A stretch of 64,000 bases of DNA, taken from contig LR990052.1 in NCBI GenBank assembly GCA_905147135.1, forward strand, positions 15,376,200 to 15,440,199. Direction: 5' to 3'. The notes beneath the pieces are model-generated. The model was not told the DNA's origin. It saw only the letters and a program-made list of their open reading frames with translations, and searched no databases. Positions 41,601-56,300 of the stretch are shown here, piece after piece. Each line of letters opens with the position of its first letter. Position 1 is the first letter of the stretch. The DNA is from Blastobasis lacticolella. Taxonomy: Eukaryota > Arthropoda > Insecta > Lepidoptera > Blastobasidae. A program made the translations under genes and the position numbers.

Positions 41601-44600
41601 CACCTGACTGACAACGTTTCAGCGGTGTTGACATTACATTTCAGTTTCCGTTATGAAATTTATATAACAAAGGCGCGTCGGTTACGCCAGAGCACGTCGG
41701 TTTATTTGGAAATGTCGTTTTCGTATCGCATATTGTTACGTGCGATTCCTTATATGATCATTTCTAGGGAGTCTATTTCTGAGGCGATGGCAAGGTCGTC
41801 GACCCCGCCGCGGATGTTTCTAGCATTTGCATCGTGCGTACGCGCATATTAAGGAGCAGACAACCGACTATTGGCAGCTGTTGGAGCATTGAGTAGGAGC
41901 TAGAAGCATCGCATTATCATACTTTGATCCTCTTTAGTAGTTTCTCAGTATTGGGAAGTATCCTGGTGGCTTTTGTTGCATTATTCATTTGTCGACAGCG
42001 AATTATTCGCTTTAGTGCTACTTTATAAGATTATGCCGTCCTGCTTCCTGATACTTCGTTTTCTCATACTCAGTACGCAGCATATATCGTAGTCTTGAAA
42101 TACGGACTAACATACCTATAACAAGAAGATCCAATGATTCTAAAGCTTATTTGAAAATAGAATGAAGTTTCAAATATATACTCGTGTTATTACAAAATCT
42201 TCTCAGAAATAGCGCTAGTAAAATAAAATAGATATACCATACAACATGTACTATAATAATAGTTGAGGAAACTCGAAACTTTTACAATGAATCGTAAACG
42301 ATTGTTGATATGTTTGAGGAAAGTCGTAAATTAGAGAAAACCGCTAGGGAATCGCCACCTCGACTGTCGTTTTACACGAAGATTATTTTTATCTTGGCAC
42401 TAAAGTATCAAAATTTAATTTACGATAGTGCAATATAACTATTCATACCTAAGGTGCTTTGCCTTGCCTTATAACTTTTCTCCCTGTACCGGTAGATCAG
42501 AGCATCTCTACGTACTTATTAGAGATATTTTTACATAAGTAACACACATTTTCGGAAAGTAAAACATTGCTAATTTTCACTCACGATTGCAGCACAACTG
42601 CACAATGTGCGCTAAATCGCATAATGCCTTTAAGTGCACACCACTTATTGTTAATGCGGACAAAACACAAACATTGCACGCTGCGTTGCGCGCATGCGCG
42701 GTTCGCAGAAGCCAGACACTCGGTCTGGTGGCGCTGCGCCGGCGGCCAGGGGTGACACAACACAGATAAATTAGGCCCACTAATATTGTAAGAGTTCGAT
42801 AGTAGAATGTTATCAAACTGTTATTATCAAGACGTAAGTGTAAGTGACGTAATTTATCGTTGGGGTATCTGTATATTTGGGACGCTACAATAATTGTATG
42901 TCTAAACTAAATCGCATTTTACGTAGTTTTTTCTAAACTTCCCTGAAGTTTTTAACTAAGTAGTAGTAAGGGATTCACAGCTCATGAAAAAACGTTGGCA
43001 AGTTTCGTCTTTCAGAGAATCTAACTTCCTCATCTCATCCTCTCTTATATCTACTTGCTCGGGAAATACCACTCTTGACGTGCTCGTGCATGACTGATCG
43101 TGTGTCTTCAACGAATTCGCCTCCCAATATACATCATTCGAACGACTTTGTAAGCTCATAATCCCGATTTTCCTGTAGGATAACATGTTGAAGTGTTAAA
43201 ATGGTCTGTCAGTTTTTACTTGGGCGCTGTCCAAAACGGGCTGCTTAATCCGCTGGGTTAAAACATGCGTCGGTTTTATGATGTAACATTCGAATTTGTT
43301 TTTAAACCTTCTGATTCCTAGAAGTCGATTGTATTTTTCCACAAACATACCAGTAATTAGTACCTTTAATGTTGAATTAACATTGGATGTACTTTCTCTT
43401 ATTTTCGCCTTGCCTCCCAACCCTAAGGTTCTTAAATGGCGTGGCAGCCATGTGGCTGATTGGTTTATGTCCGTGCCTTATTTGCCTACTTGTGCAACTG
43501 ACCCTTATGCGTACTGGCCGATCAGAGCTTATTGAGAGCCCCGACGCATCGATTATGTGTTATTATGTGTTACATATTGTTATCGGCACACCACATATCG
43601 ATTACAGGCGGCTCATGTAACGATGTAATCTTGGGAAATCGATTTAACGATCCGTTTACGGTTGCGCCTAGATTGACACGTCATTTCGTGCCGCCTTAAT
43701 CTTAATTGGTTATTGCAGAAAATCACAGGCCAAGAAAATAACGCATTAATATGAACCAAGCAAGTAAGGTACGCAAGTTGTGGTCGACACCGTGATTTCC
43801 ACACGATTCTAGTTACATTAATTATCTAAAGCGTACACATGCAGTAACAACGTAGCGCAAAAACTGTCGGACATAACAGAGACATTCAGCATGCACCACT
43901 AACTACGCTTAATGACGGCGCATGTGGAGGTGCGCCGGAGTGGCATCCGTTCCCAGAAAACGCGGTCAGTAGCCAACATAGACATGCAGTATTAGTTAGT
44001 GCTCGCTCGTAGACAGATGGGCGCGGGAAGCTCGTACCTACTTCTAGATTGCATTAACTTCTTACATGTATAAAGTGCTATAGATATTCTCAAAGCGCTC
44101 TCTGAATATGTATTCCTATTAGCTTGCTAGCTTCAATCGCCATTACACATTTATAAGAAACAAAATAAGAACAAAACGGTCTTATCGATGTTTACAATCT
44201 AAATTCCACAGAGAACCATTGTTCAGAGACGGATTTCAATGAAAGAGATCACTGATTGTTCAAGGATTTAGTCTGAATACAGACAATCCGCAACACTGTA
44301 ACAGAGGCTGCGCAAGACCACACTCGGCATGTTCCTAGAACAGTGGCGCGCGCTGACAGGCGCGGGCGCACCGCCAGCCAACTGATGCCTGATACGTCGG
44401 AAACGAACCGATGACATGCCTTGCAATTTAAATACACCGCAATCTGATGGGGAACATGGAAATGCAAGAGATTATGGAAATGTACGACGGTGAGGCGAGA
44501 TCAGACAGCAAGATTCTGATTTTTATTAAGATTATTTGACTGTTTTCCTTAAGTTCTAATAAAGTTGTCAATATCTCTCAAAATTCTACAAGCTCTATAA

Positions 44601-45639
44601 AATTCTACAATCGATATAGCGCTAATTGCAAGAAGCCTATGCCCAGTAGTCGATGTACTAATATAATTACTATAGGCTGATTATATTGATTTATACTTCC
44701 TGGTATTAAGTACCCAGCCACATTTTAGAGTAACACACGAAGCCACTAGCATCATGAAATAGGATCTAACAATGGTTACGGCCACAGTAATTCAGGGGCG
44801 AGATCGGAAACAACAGATTTGTCAACGGCACCGTTCCACGGCCTTGCGTCAATCAAAGCTGTGCCCTGCTGTTACATCAATTATCTAATTCCAGTCAAAC
44901 TACTGGGTCAATGGCAGCAGGGCCGCGGCAATAAAACACCGGCACGCATTTAGAGATTGCTGAAACAATTTCATGTGAAAACTGAGGAGCTGCCAAAGTC
45001 ATAGGGCGATAAAACGTTAGAATGCGACCGGCAAGGACTCTGGCGCCATGCGTTGCGAAATTGTTTTAAAATTCATTCGGACGCCATGACGAAATACACG
45101 TACGCCACCGGTAAGGGAAGAATGGAATATGAGTCGAGAATAAGTAAATAAAATACATGAATCAGTGTACGATAGTATTAGCGTAACGTCCATAGACTGC
45201 GCTATTGTGACAGTACTAGTGACAATGCAGTGATTAACTGTGGGCTGTAGTACGTACGCTGTATTACGAATGGTACCGTTTTAAAAGTTATAAAGCTTTA
45301 GATTAAAAACAATATTTATTTCTCACGACGAATATCAACGCGCACGCGTCAAGCGGGCGTAATTATTAGCAATAGGGGCCACAATGTTGTAAGTTTCACG
45401 ATTATCTACACATGGTCATCTGACTAGAGAATCTGACCCGACGCAGTGAGCGCGGCCATTTGCAGACTCTCAAAAATCCATTAGCCACCCCTCCATCAGC
45501 GATACAAGTGCCATCTCAATTTTAACGACCACTATTTCACACGATGAGTTCTCGTTTTGAAACGGAGTAGCGATGCAATTTTCAGTTTTAACTTGTAATA
45601 ACTTTGATTTTACCGCATACCTTTTGTCAATTGTTATCT
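38619..45639. other. Non-coding AT-rich region with few repeats
   Basis: I find no exon. 41285-41395 is a repeat of 23850-23980 (GGTGGGAATGCA...GGATCCTGGCAGAAGC). Otherwise nothing recognisable. Confidence 0.45.
41285..41395 (+). mobile_element. Fragment of the LINE-associated repeat also present at 23850-23980
   Basis: Shares GGTGGGAATGCA, CAGAGAT, AAGACNGGGC and GGATCCTGGCAGAAGC in the same order and spacing with the region after the Jockey ORF2 remnant. Confidence 0.65.
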
Positions 45640-45739
45640 CTCCTGGTAGACTGGTAGATAATGCTATTTTAGCTTTAAGTCCGCCAATGTACTGTTTGTG
45701 CATGAAGTATAAATAAATAAATAAATAAATAAATAAATT
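45640..45739 (+). mobile_element. LINE 3' end with (AAAT)n tail
   Basis: AAGTCCGCCAATGTAC, then GTGCATGAAGT, and a run of AAAT repeats from 45710. This resembles the 3' end of a common lepidopteran LINE family, truncated to about 100 bp. Confidence 0.6.
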
Positions 45740-48700
45740 TTACCTATAAAAAGTAATATGAAACGGTTGCGACAAAGTTTCTACACATAGAATTCGAAAT
45801 ACGTAATTACTTCTATGCACAATAAGATAATTGAATTCGACAGACATCGCTAATCGATTTGCGATTCGACGGAGCGTCGCGACGCACGAGTTCGCGAATA
45901 CAAAGTGTACTTAAACGAAGTTATGAAACCGATCAATCGATTGCAGCCGATTTCGTTCCGAATCGAATGACATAATGCAGACATCTTGACGGGCAGACAT
46001 AAGTGCCGATTGCTCTTCGAGAGCACATGACATTGAAGCTGTTATTTTATCCGCGTGTCAAGTTGCCAGTGAGCATAACATGAAAAAAAAGGCATATTTG
46101 TCACAAGTTGTACAACGCAGCGCCTCAATTTTACTGTTTAGTAGACCCGTCTCAGGTTTGTAACTTTGTACACGCATCCATAGTGATGCTAGCTCATTTT
46201 ATATACTGATTGTTGTGTTGCATTCTGTACATTAGTGATAATTTGCTTGAGATTTATACAACAAGAAAAGTAATCCGCCGCAGCATTGGTTTAGATTAGA
46301 TTATTTGTCCACCATTCTACCCATTAGCGAAAACCGCATAAAAATTAGTACGTAAGTACTCTTTCAGGATCACATAGACAAACAGACACGACAGCCGAAT
46401 ACACGTTTATATATTGCAACGCAAGAAAGTGGTGTCCAAAACTGCGCCCTTCGGCGGCACGCCTCCACCGTCTCCACCGTCTCTACCGCATACGCCCCGA
46501 CCGCGCCAAGGATCAATCGCCACGCCGAATGCCGATCGCGCGCAGGATCGATTTGCAGGTGGATCACGCGCGCGCGCCGCCGGCATGGCGTCATATCCTC
46601 CACTGAATTGGACACTGTAATTAATAAACGAATTGCGCACCACCAGCCTATGTACGGTAATGGCAGGTGATTTTCGACGCATTGTTGACGCTCTCGAAGA
46701 CTTGATTGTTTGTGCGCAAAAACTGTTGCGTCGACGCGTTGCTAATGATCAAGGGCCAATTCGTCATTATGTTCGACAGTTCGCCGTGTGGGAGCAGTTG
46801 GGACGCGAAGTTTTCCGATAACTGGTTTCCGGGTAGATGTAACTCCAACAGTTATTTATAGTGTTTACTATTTATAGATTGCTTAACCTAAGGTGTCTGA
46901 ACTGAAAAGCTGGTAATAGTAGGTAATCCCTTGGGAAATGAGTCCAGCATAAGGTACATATAGTAAGAAACTGATAACTTGAGATTGAGTTTAAGATAAT
47001 TTTTTGTTACAACTATTCATGCCTGACCAGCCGACAGCCTCATCTGGCTGCATCCACGGCGCTCGTGTCTTCCCATAGCTGCGCTCGACAGGTATCCCCC
47101 TATCTCAGCTGTCATCTCTCGCCCATTATGTACACAGAATAGACATGTGACCTCGGCAAGCCGCCTTCAAGGTTCCGCGGATCAACCTCGCCTTTGGAGC
47201 GACGAGATTATCGACAGGTCGAATGGTATTTACGATTTCAAGCAACGATCCTCAATTATCTTCTCTTTTCCCCAAAAACTATGTTTTAAAATACGAAATC
47301 GCGAACCTGCCAGTATCAACTTATTGCTAATGTTTTTATCTGTAATATTGATCGGCATCGCTAAGGTTAACAGGCGATTTGTATGCGCGGGAGTCGGTCG
47401 TCATTTATGGCCAGTATTTATCTGTTTGTTCGGAGATGCTGACAGTTATTGGCACGATGTGTGACTATAAATTATTATTTTGCAGTTTGCTATGGAATCG
47501 TATTTATTACATCAATAAAAATCCCCTTGTATTTTATGAGAACTGGAATATGGAATGACTTGAACTTTCATAAAAGAAATTTCAATCAATTTGTTATTTA
47601 TTTTATTTAAGTGATTCCATCATTATCATCCTCAGGGTGATGATCATCCTAGCGGTTAATGGCCACCAGGACCTACATTTTTACTCTTCCTCCGCTAATT
47701 CACCTAATTCTACGTAAGTAATTATTATTGAAAAAGATTTCTTGTTTAATCGAGTAGATGGTCATGATATGAATAGAGCATTAGGGAATAAGTCTCAAGA
47801 GGCAGAGGAAAGTGCGTTACTGTCCACAACTTTCACTTTATAAATCGATAATTTTCAATCAATGATTTCACTATAGGCACTAACTACTGAAGTACTGATG
47901 CAGAACCCATTCAGCGAAGTAGATAATATTTGTAGGAAAACAGAGAATAATTAACGCTTTGAAGAGTAATGAAGTATGCGGTAACTCATAAATAATTGCT
48001 GTTTGTTTCAAACAAGTATCGAAAACATTTCGGGTCTTCTGTAGACAAGAGTTTCGCAAACTCTCACGTTATGGAGAGTCCATCGACCTAGCCCGAAAAT
48101 CCTGAAAGTTTCTTAAGCATTGAAAGTCAACACCCTCCGATTAAGTACAGAATATGATCTAGGAAGGTTTCTATAGCTTTCCCGGATAATATAATAGAGC
48201 ATTTCGCCTTCAGTTTACAACATTATCATGGTTATAACGAGAGCCGTAGAACTTATAAATGTAGAGTTCATTGAACTGGTGATTGGGAAAGCTAATGAAA
48301 TAATTCTATGTGAGTCATTTCTGGAATATTAATTCCGAGTTTCAATCTGACGATGCGATAAAGGCGCTATACTGCTAATATTATAAACCAATTTACTTTT
48401 CGAAGAAAATTGTTTTACACTTCTGCTTTCCGCGGCTTACGGCTTTTAATCAAGTTTATTTCATTATTAAGTTTGTTCACCCTACAACTTTGGCTGGGTC
48501 GAGGAACCTTTAAAGTGAATTATTTTATTAAAATATTCCATAGCATTTTATAAATACTTCAAACTTTCCGCAAATTCGATCTTGCTATTGAACCTATTAT
48601 AATCGCAAAATACTTTCCGTTTTAAACAATAATTAAATATTTTCACAATCACGCCAAGACATATGAACTACGTATTGAATATTCTGGGTTAACTGGTAAA

Positions 48701-50455
48701 AAGTTATCGATTGATTACGGCGAATTCAATGGACAATGTTAACAAATTTAATTCTTGAGATGCAATCAAAAATAAATGTTGTCTGTCTTTAATCGATAAA
48801 CGACATTTGCCCAAATTTAAAAAATCAATAACAAAAAATGGTTCTATCATTGCCCAGTTATCGTTACATTTGCATAATATCGGGGACATTAGGGTCAGCG
48901 CGCACTGGCCACATCACCACATGTAAGGGTTGCGCCACACCGCGCGACAACTGGGCCGTGATAATCGCGTCTAAGCCGCACTAACTGCCCAAGCGCATTC
49001 CGTTGTGCAACCAGCAAGCGGGCAAGCGGGCGAATCGGTGTCTGTTTACACCTCCGTTATATCCCTTAGTGCATATTAATACGGTAGGTCAGAAAGCGTG
49101 TTATGATGCTCGTTCTTTATCTTGTTATCCAATCGCGTATTTGCCCTCCGGCCAGAGCGCGCTGATGTCAATAAAATACGACACAATTTTCTTTCTGGCC
49201 TTAATTCCAATTGTGTCAACTTGTAGTTGCGATATTTGGATTGGTTAATAATTCGGGTGTTTTTTCATTTTTTTTAAAACATATGATAAGATATCTAAAG
49301 AAAGATATCTGACCCATCCATCCAGGGATGCCAAATTTGTGGTTTACTTCGAGTCTATTTAGGGTAGGGTATTAAGGGTTTGGTTTCCACTCCGCACTCT
49401 TCCTCCTAAGTCTTCAGTTCCCTCGCTTCGTAACTTAGCTCTCGCATCCGACACCAATGTCAATCCTGGCAGGTTTAGGCACATGTTTTCCATATATCCC
49501 TGGGGCTTACACAGTACGGAAACGAATGATCCCTAGTCCTACCACTACCTTGATCAAACTTTATATAAACTACTAGTACTGTTTTGTTTGAATGCAAGCG
49601 TCCCGTTATCACCCGATATCATCTCGTTGGGGTGCGGTGCGCACGCGTCGCTTTCTGCACTGCTCTTACATGTCGCTTGCTCCGTCTTACACAGCGTAGC
49701 GTTTTTGCAGGAAATTAGCGGTGATGTAAATATCCGGCAGTTAATTTTTGCATTACCTTATATTTTATTAGTTGGATGCAATTTTTTATAACACAAACTG
49801 TAAGGTCGGCAGATTACGCCGCTGTGAAGGTTCGCAGTAAAATGTGGTAAATGTAAAAAGCTGCTGCATGAAAATAATAGCAAGGATTCCTATATTAACG
49901 TCGGAAGTTAATGAACAAACGTAAGGTTTCGTCGCTATTTATAAGATATAACCTCTGTCGTCGCTTTCGTCATTGCCCTTGACGTGAGGTAATTTTTTAA
50001 ATGACAGATCTAAGTAAGTACTTATATCTTAATTACACGACAATTTTTGTAATGGTATATGGCTCCCTTTTTTATTACTACGAAAACCCGAATCGAATTT
50101 CTATGATGCTAAACGGACCCAATTAATCTGTCTTTCATATAGAACCAACACTATAGTGTCAATTCTTTGCATGCAGATTGCAGAATTCAAGTCCTACATT
50201 GATTTACACACGCAGAAAGGCAACCTCTAAAATCGTGAGCACAAAGTACATGAGATCGTTCCTAGTAAACATTGCACGCAACTTTACTATAAAGTATAAA
50301 CTGGTACCAGCGGGTCAAGAGCGCGGAGCCATGCGCCGGCGCACCTGCCTTAGGAACATTTGGTACGTATAAGCACATTGGGCTTTTAAACACTGTCACC
50401 TTAATACATATAGGTACGACCATACGAATATTAAACTTTTTTATACTACTCAGTG
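45740..50455. other. Non-coding region, nothing recognisable
   Basis: AT-rich. Open frames at 46370-46682 arise from a GC-richer patch on both strands and have no domain. I see no gene or element. Confidence 0.4.
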
Positions 50456-50500
50456 ACAAACGAGCAGATAGCACGCCTGATGGTAAGCGGTAATTGTCGC
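50456..50500 (-). mobile_element. CATCAGG-motif repeat fragment
   Basis: Reverse complement of the motif at 22461-22500 (minus: TTACCGCTTACCATCAGG then CGTGCTATCTGCTCG). Confidence 0.6.
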
Positions 50501-52054
50501 CCATAACACCTATGAGTAATGCAACAAAAACGCAGAACCGCAAGTGCGTTGTCACTGTCAGGACTAGGATGATATGCCTGGATATCTTATCCTTCGAACA
50601 TACCTGTTGCATCGAGATATTGAAGTTAAAATTGTTTCCTTGAGGTATATATAAATTTGTCGGAATCTAAAACTATAATCATTTACATTGAACTATTTTA
50701 GATTGAGAATAAGCAATATAATTTACTTTTTAACAAATTTTAAAAATCACCCCGCATAATCTCTTAGGTTTATCAGGAAACTATAAGCTACGGATTTAGA
50801 TAACCAGTTTTTTGCTGCCACACAAACAATCGAGGAATCTTGGAATTTATCGTATGTAAATACATATAACTATGTAAATGTTGTATTTCACTATCGATGT
50901 ATGCTGGAATTCGAGTTGTTGGTGCGGATTTATGGTTATTAGATTCTTCGTAAGAGGGACAAACAAGCCTTGATCCTTTTGATGGGTTGTAATGTAAGTA
51001 TTACTTGAATGTATGCGTAGGTACTTAACAGTTCAAGGAGATTGGATTCTTCGTAACATTGTTATTTTCAATGTGACTATTAGACTTACCTATAACTATT
51101 AAATAGAGATTTATGACTAAATCCGCTTAAAATAGTTCAAAGTGGACTTCTGGACTGGAAGTTTATATCTAGCTGAATTAGTGCCACGCCCCAGCGCCCC
51201 AGTACGCCATAACCACAATACCCCGAAAGTAATGAACCAATAGCAAGGTACAGTCTTTTAACAGATTGGCTGTACACCGGACCATATAATAATATGAACT
51301 AAGTTGACAGCTAATTCATTGAATGAGTACATCGAGAGCCCATAAGTCACCAACATATAGAATTTGCTAAAACAACCAACATGTAAATTATTTACATATT
51401 GTATTTTAACTTTAATTTGTGCATGAAAATTCTGCGTGTGAACTGTTAGTCCAAAAAGGCCTACTAATTAGCAACTAATTACATTAAAAGTATCACTTTC
51501 ATTAACAAGTTCGCAGCTCGTTACCGAGTCGTATTGGAACAATAGGTCGGATCCGAGCGCGATAAAAACCAATTCATCTTCGCAAATACGATGACATGCC
51601 ATGCGATCGAGAGATTGCATTTGTGGAAACGATACGGCGAGCTTTTATCACTTTTATCACAAGAAGTTGGAAAGTTGAGATAACGATTTATCTTCCAGTC
51701 CATTGTTTGTATGTAACTTGGCACCAACAAATCAAAAGGAAAAGTACTCGTATCGAGTTTCAAGTAGCTTAGACAATGCGTGCCGAGATTTGGACTTGAT
51801 GAGTCACTGCTCTCCTGTCAGTGAGTCAATGTTGGCTACTGGCATTTTTTGACCATTAATGTTAGGAGCCTATTGTATACTGCGGCTCGCCGCCAATATT
51901 GAGATATTCTTATTGTCCTGTCAAGAGAATTTCCTACTAGTATTACGAATTTGAAAGTTGTATTTTTGGGAGTTTCATCCCTAGTAATGTGTAAAATAAA
52001 AACGTGACTTTTGTAAATTGACATGGTTCCGCAAAATGTTGCAATTATATTATA
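50501..52054. other. Non-coding AT-rich stretch
   Basis: No exon or element recognised. Confidence 0.4.
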
Positions 52055-52250
52055 CTAGTGGCCCCGGCGCGACTTCGTTCGCGTACAACTAGTTTACCTA
52101 CTTTTTTCTACTTATAAACCTTCCTCTTGAATCGCCTTATCTATTGTTGAACCGCTTTAAAATGCGTTGCCTAGTTTAAAACATCTAAGCGTACATAGAA
52201 ACATACGGACGAACGGCTGGAAGCGACGTTGTTTTATACTTTGTAAAGCT
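52055..52250 (-). mobile_element. Helitron fragment (3' end present)
   Basis: On the minus strand it ends GAACGAAGTCGCGCCGGGGC then CACTAG, a Helitron 3' end. A sister copy at 53166-53330 shares CGCGACTTCGTTC..., CTATCTATTGTT and GGAAGCGAC words. The 5' end is not found. Confidence 0.65.
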
Positions 52251-53165
52251 TCATTACTGAAGGCACATCAACATCAACTTTTCAATTCAGTAACGTAACA
52301 TGGAAAGAGAAAATCTGTGATTCCCAGGTGTGTAATAAAGCACTAATATTACGTTGCTTACCTAGGTAGGTAAACGCTAATGTCTGAAAGTGAAACTGTC
52401 AATGCTTAACCGCTAAACGAGCGGGTATTGTTCTCATAGGCATTGAGGCGACATCTTGTATCAAGGCTTTCTCCAACCACCGGCAGATACTTGATGCGGA
52501 ATACCGCGATTTGTTCGATTTCATGGCTGCATGACTCCGCGTATGAGTTACAGTTGTCTGTATAGGTATACAGAGATAAATATAGGAAGATATAGAACAT
52601 ATTTTTTAAATTTAGTTTTATTGATTTACATATATTTTACTTCACTACTCTTTTTCTTCAATTCAGAATAACAATATTACAAAAATATTTAAAGATTTAA
52701 GAAGCAATCTTACTCCATCATCGTAATCATACGCATTACGTAAACTGGCTGCCACCAACGAACTGGAAAATGAAGTCACCCGACTAATTGCCCGAAAGCT
52801 CCGAAAGTTCGTTTCCGAAGCACGTGCGTCATATAAAAAGGTAAAGTAAATACAGACGTCAACTTACGCGGATGCGTCGGAATAATTACACGGTCATAGG
52901 AAAACATAAACATATTCTTAAATGAACCTTGACATATAAGTTTTCGTGCGCCCGAGCCCGTCCTATTTATGAATCGCAGACAAGAGAAGCAGCAGCTAAT
53001 ATTAATAGCTAGGCAGTATTTTTTTAAGTGTTGCATTCATTCTTCGATAGCTAAGATGATACATTAGTAACGTTAGTGTGCAGTACGTGTATATAACACT
53101 AGTGTATAATAGAATATGTGGAATATAATATTTAGAAATTATAACGAGGTGCGCTATAAATATTA

Positions 53166-53330
53166 CTAATGGACACGGCGCGATTTCGTTCACGTACACC
53201 AACTTTACTTGAACCGCTCTATCTATTGTTAAAAACCGCATTAAAATCCGTTGCGTAGTTTAAAGATGAAAACGTACATAGATACACAGTTACAGACGAC
53301 GGGAAGCGACTTCGTTTTACACTATGTATA
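53166..53330 (-). mobile_element. Helitron fragment, sister of 52055-52250
   Basis: CTAATGGACACGGCGCGATT opens it, and the order of shared words follows the first copy. Confidence 0.6.
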
Positions 53331-56300
53331 GATAACACATACTTGACACAAACTTGAACGTGCAAATACGCAGATTTTAAGCTAAAGGTGACGTCGGAGC
53401 CCTTTCCCGATTGCGCAAGCGCACCTGACGCGGCAACCAGTCCGGCCGGACCAGTTCCGCAGCGGGCAAGGTCTCCAGACCCGCCTCGGAACCAGTAAAC
53501 GTACAGGATATCGCGACGCGACTAGGGACGGAAGGATTGGTTATTAATAGATAATATTTACACGCACGGGATTTAGTTAACTTTAGTGTAATGGCTTGAT
53601 TTGGTATTAATGAGAGTGCGAGTGCGATAAATGCGAAAGAGTTTTTTTTTATTGGGAAGCTTGAGTGCTAGAGGTAAATATTTAAAAGAAAGATAATATT
53701 TCTTCAGATATGCATGGTTTAGTTTTAGCGGTACGTCTATTATAAAGTTTACTAGTTACGTCTTTCCGTTTTCTATCTAATACTATCGTACTTTGATAAA
53801 AGCCGGATGTTAACATGTGCTTCAAATGAGTACAATTGTTAAGACATAAAACTCGGAACGGAAGCGCGTTACCGAATTCAATAACTTCCATATACAATGT
53901 GAAATTTTATTACACACTTCCTGACTTTCTTAGTCCTTTGGTTTTATTATTATCTTTTCAATAAACGACCGCAATAACGTGTAGTAGCAGCCAATAACTT
54001 ATTTTACGATAACGGTTACCAGCTTCTCCTTTAACCGGAACAGAAATGGACATAAGTTCGACGCAGAGTTCACAATTCCTTGCATTTTAACCAACAACAG
54101 GACAAGTAGCAATCACTGCGTTGAACGGTGTACCCTATAGGCAAGAAAAAGGACCGCCAGTTGAGTTTTAATCGTGCCAGTATTTTAAACAGAAATAAAA
54201 TACGGCGGTTTAAACGCCGCCTCGTAATTTACCATAATTGATATCGTTGAAATTGCAACGTACGCCGAGAGCACATCGCATGATGGCAATGTATAGTCTC
54301 GCTTTCAGTAAAGGTCAAAACGTAAGCGTGCAATTTGTAACTGCCTACATTACCTTAAATACACTGAACAGTGAGCTATGTAATGTTAAAGTATCTTGAC
54401 AGCTACAGCCGCTAATAATTGCCTCTTATCATTTTTATTTTAGTCCTAATATTAACATTTCGTTAAAGGATTCTGTTTGAAACAGTGCCATTTTGTGCCT
54501 TAATGTTTAAAAGGTCGGCGTCGTCAGTTTGAGCGCTCTAAAATATTCTTGGGAGCGACTTATTTTAAATTGAAAATAGAAAAGTTAAAAGGTGAAGCAG
54601 GTTCTATCTAGATAAGCCGACCACAATGGCGTCTAAGAGGGTAATTACTAAGCAAACTTTCTTGTTAATGGATCTGTCTGGTGAGAATGGTTCAACAAGT
54701 AAAAACAGAAAAACAATCTTTTGTAGATAGATTACTCTGTTTTCCGAGGTGAACATCAGGTGTGTTCTAGAAGTACCTATAAAGTGTATTGGAAATGTTC
54801 GAGAAGTTCGTATTGCAAGTGTAATGAAAACAAATCGTTAAGGTGACCATAAATCACAGGTTGGCCGTAAATCGATCAAGCATTTAGGTGTGTCCATACC
54901 GAAACATAATTGAGTTGAACACGAACTCTTAATTGCGGGTTTGTTAAGCAAACACAACAATTCTGTGCCTCTTTTATTATTAATCAAATCATGTTTATTT
55001 ATAAATTTAAATCTAATAGATAGTACTATAGGATCTTGATTGAGAGACAATTTTCGGTTTACATTACGTTCTCAGTAATAGAACGACACCGACTTTTCTT
55101 ATTAACTTAGATTATTAAAAAAAAGCCCTTCCTATTTATTTAAAGTATTAAAAATAAGCGTAAATAATTTTCGAAAAAAATTTATCAAATTTATCTACAA
55201 CAATAATTTTCATTTTCTACGTGCAACTTACTGTATTAAAAAAGACCAAACCACAATTTGAACATTAAGTAACATGCTACCTATAAGTAAGGTAGCTAAG
55301 CACGAGCTCAGTATTAGGTCCACAGCATCGTCGCGAGCGCGTCACGTGACCGCCATGCCTCGCAATCACCCCAACCCCGGCAATCAAACGCTGCAAGGCT
55401 TCACAGGGCACGTATTACACGCGTGATACATGATTGTTTCGAACCCCAACCTACTATTCATATAGTATGAGTATTATTATCTAATGCAACTCTAATTGCT
55501 TTTAATTTAGGTACATATTATTGCCAATGAAAACAAACGATTGCATGTATCCTAATGATTTTAATTGAGATCTACACTTTAGATACGTTACGTGATGCTT
55601 GCACAAATTTGTTTGTATATTGAAAAATATTCAGTGCAAACTCAAGTTATGTTTCTTTTTGTAGAAAAAGAAATAATAACGTTACGTGACGTAAAATAAG
55701 AAAATGTATTCTGATATCTGCAGACGAACTTTAGCACACCGAACATTGCTACTGGTAAATCTTGTAATAGTATTACAAGAGCTTACTTTTCTACGAGTAC
55801 GTTAATAATATAAGATGTACGATAATGAACCCTCAACATTTTTAACAGATAGTCTTACCCACGATCCGGTGGAGCCCCAGCGCTTGAGCCTCTTCCCGAA
55901 TATGCTCTGGCACTGCGAGAGGCAGGACACCGACGCTGCCGGCTGGATCTTAGCCACCAGACTGTCTCTGTCCAGCGTCATCGTCAATGTTCACCACACA
56001 AAAGTTCTAAACACCGAGTCTAGTCCAACACTATGCATACACTGTCTCTTTAAAAATGCAAGTATTTTATTTTATAAAGTCTCAGCTTAACAGCGGATCG
56101 GTTTGTATTCTCGAAGTGCTTATAATAAATCGCGAGTGTGCGATGTTTCCTTCACGGTTCGTCGCACGTCCGACTCGTGTGCCGGTCGCGGCGCGAATGG
56201 CAAGCCGGCCGCTTTCCACCGCGCGGGAAAATCGCCGCCCTCGCCCCGCCCGCCCAGACCAATTAGGACAAAGATTTTATTTAAAAAAGAAGAAACAACA

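Noticed and set aside
46370..46682. Overlapping frames on both strands as a small gene
   Set aside because: Short GC-richer patch, no domain, no splice context.
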